From NCBI RefSeq assembly GCF_021726515.1, contig NZ_JAKKCJ010000005.1:1-64000 (forward strand): a stretch of 64,000 bases of DNA, read 5' to 3'. The position numbers were made by a program, and so were the translations under genes. The notes beneath the pieces are model-generated. The model was not told the origin of the DNA and searched no databases. It saw only the letters and a list, made by a program, of their open reading frames with translations. This DNA is from Vibrio sp. CK2-1 (GTDB lineage Bacteria > Pseudomonadota > Gammaproteobacteria > Enterobacterales > Vibrionaceae). Positions 52,701-61,770 of this stretch are shown piece after piece (within the stretch, counting starts at the first letter, position 1; the number at the start of each line of letters is the position of its first letter).

Positions 52701-53150
52701 TTAACCTTGCATTTGCTTTTCTTTAAGCTCAGCTAGGGTTTTACAGTCGATACAAAGATCCGCTGTTGGTCTTGCTTCTAAACGACGAATGCCGATTTCA
52801 ATGCCGCAAGATTCACAGAAACCAAAGTCATCATCTTCGATTTTGATCAGTGTTTTTTCAATTTTCTTGATAAGACGACGCTCGCGGTCACGGTTACGTA
52901 ACTCTAAGCTGAACTCTTCTTCTTGTGATGCACGGTCAACCGGATCAGGGAAGTTGGCTGCTTCGTCTTTCATATGGCTCATAGTGCGACTAACTTCTTC
53001 ATGAAGCTGGTCACGCCATGCTTTTAAAATTTTTGAAAAGTGAGCCATTTGCTCTGGTGACATGTATTCTTCACCGGCTTTCTCTTGATATGGCCCAACA
53101 CCCGCAATGGCTAGAATGCCTAGCGTTTTTTTCTTGTTTAGTTCTGGCAT
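52701..53150 (-). CDS. dksA: DksA, RNA polymerase-binding transcription factor
   Basis: A 149-aa coiled-coil protein that enters the RNA polymerase secondary channel and, with ppGpp, represses rRNA promoters and activates amino-acid promoters. The coiled-coil tip contains the DPVDRAS region with two acidic residues. The C-terminal zinc finger is C-x2-C ... C-x2-C (CESC and CIDC). The length fits the family (E. coli 151). Confidence 0.96.
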   Translation of the reverse strand: MPELNKKKTLGILAIAGVGPYQEKAGEEYMSPEQMAHFSKILKAWRDQLHEEVSRTMSHMKDEAANFPDPVDRASQEEEFSLELRNRDRERRLIKKIEKTLIKIEDDDFGFCESCGIEIGIRRLEARPTADLCIDCKTLAELKEKQMQG

Positions 53151-53286
53151 ACAGCGCTCCTACTTGCTCTTTTTAACCAATCGCTGGTTAACAAGGGCGG
53201 TACATATAGCAGAAAGAATCTTGCTTGGCAAACAAATAGATTGTTGAATGTGAATTTGAATAAAAAGATTTTGATTTAAACAAAGT

Positions 53287-54030
53287 CTAGTCAATAAATT
53301 CAATGGGTGACGCCAATTCTATTCGCTCGGGTGATAGTTGCGCTTTATAGCAGATCACCTCAACACCAACTTCTTTTGCTTGCTTTAAAAGTTGTGAATA
53401 ATTTGAGTCTATATGGTGGGCGCTAGAGACTTTTTCAATCCCTGAATGCAAAACAGCGAAAAAAAGTACCGCTCTGTGCCCAGATTGCACCATTTCCATT
53501 AACTCGCGTAAATGTTTCTGTCCGCGGGTAGTCACCGCATCAGGAAAGAAGCCACGCCCTGCGCCAAATTCATCTTGCAGTAATGTCACGCTTTTCACTT
53601 CGATATAGCAATCTTGGTTAGCATGTGGCGATTGCAGAACGGTATTGGAATGAGGCTCCAGCAAGATATCAATGCGGCTGTTTTCACTACCGTATTTCAC
53701 TTCAGTGCGAAGGTTTTGATAACCCGCCAATTCAGGGATTTTTTGTTGTTCAATCGCTTCGACTACTAAGGCATTGGCTTTGGCGGTATTAATGCAAATA
53801 GTGTCGCCTTGTGGCGTGACCGATAACTCCCAACTATTGGGGTATTTGCGCTTAGGATTGTCAGATGTCGAATACCACACTTGATTGCCAGGCTCGGCGC
53901 AACCGGTCATGGCTCCAGTATTAGCACAATGCATGGTTTTGATTTCACCATCTGGCAAGGTGACATCGGCAAGAAAGCGCTTATAACGTTTGATTAAAGT
54001 GGCAGATTGCAAAGGAGGATAAAAAATCAT
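53287..54030 (-). CDS. sfsA: SfsA, sugar fermentation stimulation protein homologue
   Basis: A 247-aa protein of the SfsA family. [19 protein letters not shown] at the start, [14 protein letters not shown], and [10 protein letters not shown] with [14 protein letters not shown] are family signatures; the last resembles a PD-(D/E)xK nuclease core. The biochemical role is not established. It is divergent from hrpB and upstream of dksA, as in E. coli. Confidence 0.92.
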   Translation of the reverse strand: MIFYPPLQSATLIKRYKRFLADVTLPDGEIKTMHCANTGAMTGCAEPGNQVWYSTSDNPKRKYPNSWELSVTPQGDTICINTAKANALVVEAIEQQKIPELAGYQNLRTEVKYGSENSRIDILLEPHSNTVLQSPHANQDCYIEVKSVTLLQDEFGAGRGFFPDAVTTRGQKHLRELMEMVQSGHRAVLFFAVLHSGIEKVSSAHHIDSNYSQLLKQAKEVGVEVICYKAQLSPERIELASPIEFID

Positions 54031-54116
54031 GATGGTTTTCGATGGCCTTTATTTTGATGGCATTAAGCTTATTGGGTAGAATCAGCGTCAATTCATCATG
54101 ACATAAGGATTTACCC

Positions 54117-56648
54117 TTGTCACAACTTCCCATCGTTTCAGTTATCGAGGACTTGCTGTCGACGTTGCGTAGCCATTCGCAAGTGATTCTGAAAGCAGCC
54201 CCCGGAGCCGGTAAATCGACCTATCTTCCTAAAGTACTACTGCAGTCTGGTGCGGATGATATTGGGCTACAAGGCAAGATCATCATGATGGAGCCGCGTC
54301 GTTTAGCGGCTCGAAATATTGCTCATTACTTGGCAAAGCAACTAGGTGAAAGCGTCGGTCAAACGGTGGGTTTTCGTGTTAAAGGTGAATCGAAAGTCAG
54401 TGCCAACACACGTTTAGAAATCGTCACCGAAGGGGTGATGACTCGGATGATCCAAAACGATCCTGAACTTAATGGGATTGGCTTGGTGATTTTTGATGAG
54501 TTTCACGAGCGTAGTATTCATGCCGACACTGCGCTGGCTTTTTGTCTGGAAGCTCAACAAGCATTACGTGATGATTTAAAGATTTTATTGATGTCGGCAA
54601 CCCTAGATCAGCAAGCGCTAAAAAAACTGATGCCTCAATCGGGTTATATCGAATCTGAGGGGAGAGGTTTTCCGATTGAATATCACAATGCCCCTTTAGC
54701 CGCCAATCAATACCTAGTGCCGCGACTCACTCAACTTATTCCTTTATGGCTAGCAAAAGAGCCTGGCTCGATGTTGGTGTTTCTGCCCGGCGCGCGGGAA
54801 ATTCGTCAATTAGCTGCCAATCTTGAAGATCTCGATTTATCTGAATCAAGTCTATCAGAGCAAGGCATTGATATTTGTCCTTTGTACGGCCAACTCGATG
54901 CCAAGGCGCAGCAATCGGCTATCGCAGCCAGTGAATCCGGGCGACGAAAAGTCGTGTTGGCAACTAATATTGCTGAGACCAGTTTAACCATTGAAGGCAT
55001 TCGTATGGTGATGGATTCGGGGTTCGAGCGTGTGGCAAGGTTTGACCCGAAAACCGGTATCACGCGGCTGGAACAAGCAATGATTGCACAATCTTCGGCC
55101 GAGCAAAGGGCTGGACGAGCCGGGCGACTAGAAGCGGGTGTTTGTATTCGTTTATACAGCCAAGAAAGCCTTAAGCAGCAACCGGTTGTGCCACAAGCAG
55201 AAATTCTGCATAGCGATTTAACTAGCCTACAAATGGAATTGCTGTTTTGGGGAGCCAATGCTGCCGATGAGCTGTCTTGGCTTGATCTACCTCCACAATC
55301 AAACTTGCAACAAGCCAAAGGGTTATTGAAATCGCTAAGGTTAGTGAATCCTCAAGGACAATTGACTACTTATGGTCAACACAGTCAAAAGTTAGGAGTA
55401 GAGCCTCGTTTCGCGGCAATGTTGCTCAGAGCGAAAGATTTAGGCGATGACTACTACCATACTGCATTAGCGACACTGGCGATGTTAGAAGAGCCGGAAA
55501 AGAACAGCCAAGATATCACTCAAGATTGGCATCGTTGGAGCCAAGGTAGTCACAATAAAACTGCTGTTTTAGTGCGTCGTAGTCAGCAAGTCGGTAGAGC
55601 TTGTGGCGTGCTATTTGATATTAAGCAGGTGGATAGTCAGTTAATTGGTAGTTGTGTTGCGCTGGCTTTTCCTGATCGCATCGCTCAGAGTCGAGCAAAT
55701 GGTCAAGGTCAGTTTTTATTGGCCAATGGTCATGGCGCAACTATGGATGAGCGACATGGATTAGCGAATTACTTTTTATCGAATAAGCCTCACCTTGAGA
55801 GTGACTTAATCGTGGCGATCGATTTAATGCGTCCTTCTCATTCGATGGCCAGTCAGATCTTTCGTGCGGTGAGAGTCGCAAAGCAAGATATCGAACGGAT
55901 CTTTACTGAGCAAATAGAAAGTGTCGATCATGTTCAATGGCTAGAAGCAAGAGGCTGTGTCAGCGCGGAAAAACAACGCCGATTAGGGGCTTTAGTCTTA
56001 GAAAAGCAAGTCATTAACGATATCGACCCGTTACTTAAGCAAGCGGCTATTCTCGATTATATTCGCCGCAAAGGTTTATCGGTACTGTCTTGGGATAAAT
56101 CTAGCACTAACTTATTGAATCGAATTAGAAATGGCATTGAATGGATGCCAGAGCAAGATTGGCCTGCGATGAGTGATGACATTCTTTTAGCAAAACTCGA
56201 ACAATGGCTTGAGCCTTACATGGTAGGAATAGATAGCGTTGCCAAAATAAAGCAAATACCGTTATCGCAAGCGTTATTGTCGTACCTAGGTTGGCCACTC
56301 AATCAAGAAATTGATAACTGGTTACCCACGCATTACCGTTTACCTACGGGTACTAACAAAGCCATTCGCTATCAAGCGGGCGCGGAGCCAGTACTCTCAG
56401 TTCGCATGCAAGAAGTGTTTGGTGAGTCGGATTCACCATTAATTGCTCAAGGACGCAAAAAGCTCGTGCTAGAATTGCTTTCTCCGGCGCAACGCCCTTT
56501 GCAGATCACTCAAGACTTAGCGGGATTTTGGCAAGGGGCATATAAAGAAGTACAAAAAGAAATGAAAGGGCGTTATCCCAAACATGTTTGGCCGGATGAT
56601 CCAGCTAATCATGTCGCCACGACTAAAACAAAACGACATTTTTCGTAA
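54117..56648 (+). CDS. hrpB: HrpB, DEAH-box ATP-dependent helicase
   Basis: An 843-aa superfamily 2 helicase. Motif I is APGAGKST near residue 28, motif II is DEFHERS near 127, motif III LMSATLD near 160, and motif VI QRAGRAGR near 327. A HrpB-specific C-terminal domain follows. The start is TTG at 54117, with AAGGAT seven bases before it; MSQLPIVSVI is a typical HrpB N-terminus. Its substrate in the cell is not well defined. It is upstream of mrcB, the order known from E. coli. Confidence 0.93.
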   Translation: MSQLPIVSVIEDLLSTLRSHSQVILKAAPGAGKSTYLPKVLLQSGADDIGLQGKIIMMEPRRLAARNIAHYLAKQLGESVGQTVGFRVKGESKVSANTRLEIVTEGVMTRMIQNDPELNGIGLVIFDEFHERSIHADTALAFCLEAQQALRDDLKILLMSATLDQQALKKLMPQSGYIESEGRGFPIEYHNAPLAANQYLVPRLTQLIPLWLAKEPGSMLVFLPGAREIRQLAANLEDLDLSESSLSEQGIDICPLYGQLDAKAQQSAIAASESGRRKVVLATNIAETSLTIEGIRMVMDSGFERVARFDPKTGITRLEQAMIAQSSAEQRAGRAGRLEAGVCIRLYSQESLKQQPVVPQAEILHSDLTSLQMELLFWGANAADELSWLDLPPQSNLQQAKGLLKSLRLVNPQGQLTTYGQHSQKLGVEPRFAAMLLRAKDLGDDYYHTALATLAMLEEPEKNSQDITQDWHRWSQGSHNKTAVLVRRSQQVGRACGVLFDIKQVDSQLIGSCVALAFPDRIAQSRANGQGQFLLANGHGATMDERHGLANYFLSNKPHLESDLIVAIDLMRPSHSMASQIFRAVRVAKQDIERIFTEQIESVDHVQWLEARGCVSAEKQRRLGALVLEKQVINDIDPLLKQAAILDYIRRKGLSVLSWDKSSTNLLNRIRNGIEWMPEQDWPAMSDDILLAKLEQWLEPYMVGIDSVAKIKQIPLSQALLSYLGWPLNQEIDNWLPTHYRLPTGTNKAIRYQAGAEPVLSVRMQEVFGESDSPLIAQGRKKLVLELLSPAQRPLQITQDLAGFWQGAYKEVQKEMKGRYPKHVWPDDPANHVATTKTKRHFS

Positions 56649-56741
56649 ATTGAGATGGCTCGGCCGTCATATCATGGATGTTGCACGTACTATACCTTGA
56701 CGTTACTTGGCTATATGCGTCGCAAATAAAAAGGCAATACA

Positions 56742-59114
56742 TTGAACACACCAAAGAAAACCACCACAACGCGCCGTAAACCTGCGGCAAAATCAACCGC
56801 TAAATCGACTCGTAAAGCAGGGCCTGCCCGAGGGCGAAAAACGCCACCGAAGAAAAAAACATGGTTGCAAAAGCTATGGAGCATCGGTTGGAAATTAGGC
56901 TTAGTGTTTATCGCCTTTATGGTGGCAGCAGGGTTTTATTTAAATGGTGTGGTGACGCAACGTTTTGCTGGGCAATTATTTGAACTGCCAACCGTCGTGT
57001 ACGCCAGAGTGATGACCCTTGAGCCGGGTAGTAACCAGACGATCACCAAAGTGCGTCAGGAGCTTGATGTTCTGAATTACCGTAAAGTCGCCAATCCAAT
57101 GCGTGAAGGTGAATACTCTGCCTCATCGACCAAAATTGAGTTATTCCGTCGCCCGTTTACCTTTGAAAATGGTCCGGAGCCAGCACGTCATGTGATGATG
57201 TACTTTGATAATAACGGCCTGAAGCGCATCCAATCATTAGAATCAAAAGCAGATTTAGGTTTCTTACGCATTGAGCCGAAAATGCTCGGTATGCTAGAAG
57301 CGAAAAAGCAAGAAACCCGCTTATTCTTAAAACGTGAGCAATTTCCTGAAGCTATGGTAGCGGCGTTACTTTCAACCGAAGACCGTGATTTCTACCAGCA
57401 TGGCGGGGTCGCACCATTAGCGATTGCTCGTGCTTTTGTTGTTAACTTAAAAGCTGGGCGTGCGGTACAAGGTGGTAGTACTTTAACTCAGCAATTGGCG
57501 AAAAACTTATTCTTAAGTAGCGAGAAGACCTTATGGCGTAAGTTTAAAGAAGCTTATATTGCGGTGATTTTAGATTATCGTTTTAGCAAAGATAAAATTT
57601 TAGAAGCTTACTTAAATGAAGTGTACCTAGGTCAAAATGGCGGAGAAGCGATCCACGGTTTTGCCTTGGCCTCGCGTTATTATTTTGGTCAGCCGCTACA
57701 AGAGTTACGTATCGATCAATTGGCTATGCTAGTTGGTATGGTGAAAGGACCATCTTATTACAATCCAATTCGCCACCCTGAACGAACTCAAGAGCGTCGA
57801 GACTTAGTGCTTGAGCTGATGATGACGCAAAACATCTTAACCGCGTCACAGTACAGCCAGGCGGTCAGTCGAGATCTTGATTTGCAAAACAACCCACACC
57901 TAGGTAAGCGTCAACCGGCTTATTTTGAGCAATTACAACGCGAGCTAAAAGATAAGGTCGGCGATAAATTTAAAGCCGATACTGGGTTACGTTTGTTTAC
58001 GACGCTAGATCCGGTTTCACAAACCTACCTTGAACAAGCGGTGACTAAGACGCTGCCACAATTAGAGCAACGCTCTGGTAAAGGCTTACAAACTGCGGTA
58101 GTTGCCGTTGATCGCCAAACTGGTGAAATTCGCGCCATGATAGGTGGTCGTAATAGTGGCTTTGATGGCTTTAACCGTGCTTTAAGCGCCAGCCGTCAGA
58201 TAGGCTCACTCGCTAAACCTTCAGTGTATTTAACCGCGTTAGAGCAACCAGAAAAATACAACCTAGGTACTACGATTGATGATAAAGCGATCACCTTAAC
58301 CAATAAGCAAGGTAAGACTTGGTCGCCGAAAAACTATGACCGTAAATTCCGTGGTGAAGTGCCTTTGTATCAAGCGATGGCGCGCTCTCTTAACGTTCCT
58401 ACCGTGAATCTTGGTATGCAACTAGGCATTCCTGCGGTGATGGAAACGTTGACTAAGCTCGGTATTGATAAGCAAGAAATTCGCCCTGTTCCTTCGATGT
58501 TTTTAGGTTCATTTACCTTGACGCCATATCAAGTGTCACAAATGTTCCAGACAATCACCAATTCAGGTAAACGAGCGCCATTAACCGCATTAAGAACAGT
58601 AATGGATGTGGATGGCAATGTGTTATATGAAAGCATACCGAGAGCATCGCAGCAGGTACCTCAGCAAGCGGCATGGCTGACGACTTATATTATGAAAAAG
58701 GTTGTCAGCGAAGGCACCAGTCGTTCTTTACAAGGACAGTATGGTTGGGCAACTCTCGCAGCGAAAACGGGTACCAGTAATGATAGCCGTGACAGTTGGT
58801 TTGTTGGAGTCGATGGCCGTGAAGTAGTCACGATTTGGACTGGTCGTGATGACAATAAACCGACCAAATTAACCGGCGCCAGTGGCTCATTAAGAACTTA
58901 TGCTAATTATCTAGCTCAGCGTGCACCGGAACGTTTAACCTTGCCGTGGCCTAGTAAAATTGTCACCACTCATTTTGAACAAACTCAGTCTGGTGGCTAT
59001 CAAGCAGATTGCGGCGGTGATATTGAATTACCCCAGTGGGATGTGAACGGTGATCTCAAAGATCAATGTAAAAACAACCCAAGCCGTTGGTTGAAGTCGT
59101 TATTTGATTTTTAA
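56742..59114 (+). CDS. mrcB: MrcB (PBP1b), bifunctional peptidoglycan synthase
   Basis: A 790-aa class A PBP. A very basic Lys/Arg/Pro/Thr-rich cytoplasmic N-terminus (about 1-42) precedes one membrane segment near 51-70, a UB2H-like region, the glycosyltransferase with EDRDFYQHGG (catalytic Glu), and the transpeptidase with SLAK (Ser489), SLN and KTGT at 675-678. The start is TTG at 56742 with AAGG upstream; no in-frame ATG near it fits. Its activator in E. coli, LpoB, is not in this window; LpoA (for PBP1a) is. Confidence 0.95.
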   Translation: MNTPKKTTTTRRKPAAKSTAKSTRKAGPARGRKTPPKKKTWLQKLWSIGWKLGLVFIAFMVAAGFYLNGVVTQRFAGQLFELPTVVYARVMTLEPGSNQTITKVRQELDVLNYRKVANPMREGEYSASSTKIELFRRPFTFENGPEPARHVMMYFDNNGLKRIQSLESKADLGFLRIEPKMLGMLEAKKQETRLFLKREQFPEAMVAALLSTEDRDFYQHGGVAPLAIARAFVVNLKAGRAVQGGSTLTQQLAKNLFLSSEKTLWRKFKEAYIAVILDYRFSKDKILEAYLNEVYLGQNGGEAIHGFALASRYYFGQPLQELRIDQLAMLVGMVKGPSYYNPIRHPERTQERRDLVLELMMTQNILTASQYSQAVSRDLDLQNNPHLGKRQPAYFEQLQRELKDKVGDKFKADTGLRLFTTLDPVSQTYLEQAVTKTLPQLEQRSGKGLQTAVVAVDRQTGEIRAMIGGRNSGFDGFNRALSASRQIGSLAKPSVYLTALEQPEKYNLGTTIDDKAITLTNKQGKTWSPKNYDRKFRGEVPLYQAMARSLNVPTVNLGMQLGIPAVMETLTKLGIDKQEIRPVPSMFLGSFTLTPYQVSQMFQTITNSGKRAPLTALRTVMDVDGNVLYESIPRASQQVPQQAAWLTTYIMKKVVSEGTSRSLQGQYGWATLAAKTGTSNDSRDSWFVGVDGREVVTIWTGRDDNKPTKLTGASGSLRTYANYLAQRAPERLTLPWPSKIVTTHFEQTQSGGYQADCGGDIELPQWDVNGDLKDQCKNNPSRWLKSLFDF

Positions 59115-59213
59115 TAGCGGAATTTTTATGAGGTTGTGATTTAATAGACCGCTGCTGAAACTCACTTTTGTGAATATGGATATCGGCTATTCAATATTAA
59201 TAAGGATGTTTTG

Positions 59214-61508
59214 TTGAAAATCGCGCGTTTGTTATTTGGAATTGTCACGCTTCCACTAGTGTGTTGGTCGGTTAATGCCCAACAAGTGATGCCTGATGGC
59301 TCGACCCGACCTACTATTGCAGTCGTGTTAGCGGGCGGTGGAGCCAAAGGCGCAGCGCATATTGGGGTACTACAAGCGTTAGAAGAAATGCATATTCCGG
59401 TCGATATTGTTACTGGTACCAGCATGGGGTCTTATGTTGGTGGTCTTTACGCACTAGGGATGAGCGCTGAAGAAATCGAAGAAACCGTACAAAGTATTGA
59501 TTGGAACTCTGGTTATCATGATCGAGTAGGGCGTAGTGAGCGCCGAGTTCGTGATAAAGAATACGATGACCGTTATCAGTTACATACCGATCTAGGTTTA
59601 CGTTGGCTTGAAGTTAAAATGCCTAAAGGCGTGGTTCAAGGCCAAAATATGCTACAAATCTTACGCCAAAGTACAGGTAACCTCCCACCTTTTGATTCCT
59701 TTGATGAGTTACCCGTTCATTACCGTGCTGTTGCCACCGATATTGTTAATTTAAAACCTGTTGTGATGGGCGATGGTGAAATTGTTGATGCCATGATGGC
59801 AAGTATGTCAGTACCCGGTGCGCTACCTCCATATCAATATAAAGGTATGTTGCTAGTAGATGGTGGGGTGACCGACAATATGCCGGTGGAGTTGGCTCGT
59901 TCGATGGGGGCAGATGTCGTTATTGCTGTCGATATCAGTACTGATTACCAAACCGAAGACCAACTAAAAACGTTTTTAAATGTCGGTAATCAGTTGTCCA
60001 ATTATCTGGTGCGGCGTAGTACTCAAGCACAAAGCGATCTGTTAACACCAAATGATGTATTGCTGCATCCTGCTGTCGGGAAAATGAGTACCACAGACTT
60101 TTCACAAATGCCCGAAGCCTACGATAAAGGCTATCAAGCGGCAGTCGAACAAAAACCGCAATTACAGAGATACTCCATTTCAGCTGATAACTATGAATCT
60201 TATCAGCTAGCTAAGCTTGCCAAGAGAAAGCAATTTAAACGTGGGCCTGAGTTAGAAATCAAACAAGTTCATGTCGAAAATAATAGTCATTACCACGAAA
60301 ATGTATTGTTAAACCGTTTAGGGATTAAGCCTGGGGAACAGTACACCAGTGAAGAAATAGAACTGAAAATTCGTGATTTATATGCCCTCGATCGTTTCGA
60401 ACGTGTTTCTTATAGCTACAAAGACAATAAAGATGGAACGACAGACCTTAATATTCAGGTTAATGAAAAAGAGTGGGGGCCAAACTACGTCGATTTTCGT
60501 TTCTTTATGGAAGATAACTTTAAAAGTTCCAGTAAGTATTCGATTGGTTTAACCAGTAATTTTACCGATATAGGAAGTCTTGGCGCGGAATTGCGCAGTA
60601 ATGTTGAAATTGGAACCGATAAGCTTTTTGGGCTTGAGCTGTATGTTCCCTTTACTTATAACCAAAATTACTTCATTTCAGCGGCATCCACTTATAGTGA
60701 CGAAAAATCTAACTTCTTTATCCCAGATGCGAATAACCCTAACCAAGACTCAGAAGGCAGTACCCAGTTAACGGATACCGAAAATTCATTACCGATTGAT
60801 TATAAGAAGTGGATCGGTGATCTCTCTATTGGTTATCAACCAACGTTATGGCAAGAAATTCGTTTAGGTATTCGTTATACCAACGGCAATACTAGTCTTA
60901 CAGGTTTACCTTCATTTGGTGATAGTGACTACACTCGCCAGGGGGCTTATGTTCGATATCGTCTAGACACACTGGATGACTTTAGTTTTCCGAGTAAAGG
61001 CTATTATGCTGATGTAGAGTACTTATACTCTAGCGATAAGTATGATGGTGAATCGAGTGAGATCGCATCTGAAATTAACACCAACTTTATGATTGCTAAA
61101 AGTTATCAAAAGCATTCATTAGTTGGCCGATTTGAATACAGTGTGGTGGATACAGAAAGCGAAGGTGTACCAATAGATCCTCTAGAACTTGGTGGCTTTT
61201 TGCATTTATCGGGTATTCCAAGAGACAGTTTATTAGGGCGAAATAAAGCTTATACCAGTTTAGTGTACCGTTATAAGTGGTTTGAAAATGATTTTGGTTT
61301 ATTCCGTTCTCCCGTATATCTGGGAGCGTCATTAGAGTATGGCGGGGTATGGACTAATTCTGATTCTAACTGGAACAGTGACTCTATGTATGTCGCCGGA
61401 TCGGCTTTTACAGGGGTTGATTCACCGATTGGCCCGATCATTTTAGCTTATGGTCAAACCGAGCAAGGTTTTAACTCAGCGTACTTGATAATAGGCTCTA
61501 CTTTCTAA
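59214..61508 (+). CDS. Patatin-like phospholipase with POTRA and Omp85-type barrel (type Vd-like)
   Basis: A 764-aa exported protein. A signal peptide ending near VNA is followed by a patatin domain with AGGGAKGAAHIGVL (oxyanion loop), GTSMG (Ser70 nucleophile) and DGG (Asp216), the usual Ser-Asp dyad. A POTRA domain lies near residues 340-420, and a C-terminal 16-strand-type beta barrel ends in aromatic Phe (IIGSTF). This matches the PlpD/FplA class of type Vd autotransporters. The TTG at 59214 is chosen because AAGGA lies seven bases upstream (59202-59206); TTG at 59211 is adjacent. The substrate is unknown. Confidence 0.85.
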   Translation: MKIARLLFGIVTLPLVCWSVNAQQVMPDGSTRPTIAVVLAGGGAKGAAHIGVLQALEEMHIPVDIVTGTSMGSYVGGLYALGMSAEEIEETVQSIDWNSGYHDRVGRSERRVRDKEYDDRYQLHTDLGLRWLEVKMPKGVVQGQNMLQILRQSTGNLPPFDSFDELPVHYRAVATDIVNLKPVVMGDGEIVDAMMASMSVPGALPPYQYKGMLLVDGGVTDNMPVELARSMGADVVIAVDISTDYQTEDQLKTFLNVGNQLSNYLVRRSTQAQSDLLTPNDVLLHPAVGKMSTTDFSQMPEAYDKGYQAAVEQKPQLQRYSISADNYESYQLAKLAKRKQFKRGPELEIKQVHVENNSHYHENVLLNRLGIKPGEQYTSEEIELKIRDLYALDRFERVSYSYKDNKDGTTDLNIQVNEKEWGPNYVDFRFFMEDNFKSSSKYSIGLTSNFTDIGSLGAELRSNVEIGTDKLFGLELYVPFTYNQNYFISAASTYSDEKSNFFIPDANNPNQDSEGSTQLTDTENSLPIDYKKWIGDLSIGYQPTLWQEIRLGIRYTNGNTSLTGLPSFGDSDYTRQGAYVRYRLDTLDDFSFPSKGYYADVEYLYSSDKYDGESSEIASEINTNFMIAKSYQKHSLVGRFEYSVVDTESEGVPIDPLELGGFLHLSGIPRDSLLGRNKAYTSLVYRYKWFENDFGLFRSPVYLGASLEYGGVWTNSDSNWNSDSMYVAGSAFTGVDSPIGPIILAYGQTEQGFNSAYLIIGSTF

Positions 61509-61524
61509 CCCTATAGTAAAAAAG

Positions 61525-61600
61525 GCGGGGTTTGACTAAGTTTTTCAGCAACTTTAGTTCCAGTTTGCTAGCTTGGTCAAACTCGCAAGATTTTAATTTT
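61525..61600 (+). terminator. Long hairpin, probable terminator after the patatin gene
   Basis: GTTTGACTAAG pairs with CTTGGTCAAAC (one G-T pair), extended by GCG/CGC with a bulge, around a 31-base loop. A T-rich but interrupted stretch follows. Confidence 0.45.
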
Positions 61601-61770
61601 TCGTTAAATTTGTTATTCTCCAACCAACACTTTGGCTCCGACCGTATTCGATTATTAAGAATCAGCCATAATACTAATTCATAATAAAACATGGGCAGGA
61701 AGCCAAATTTCCAAGGATGTTTACCCTTTATCACAAATAGAAGGGTCGACCGCAATGAGAGGAATGAGTC

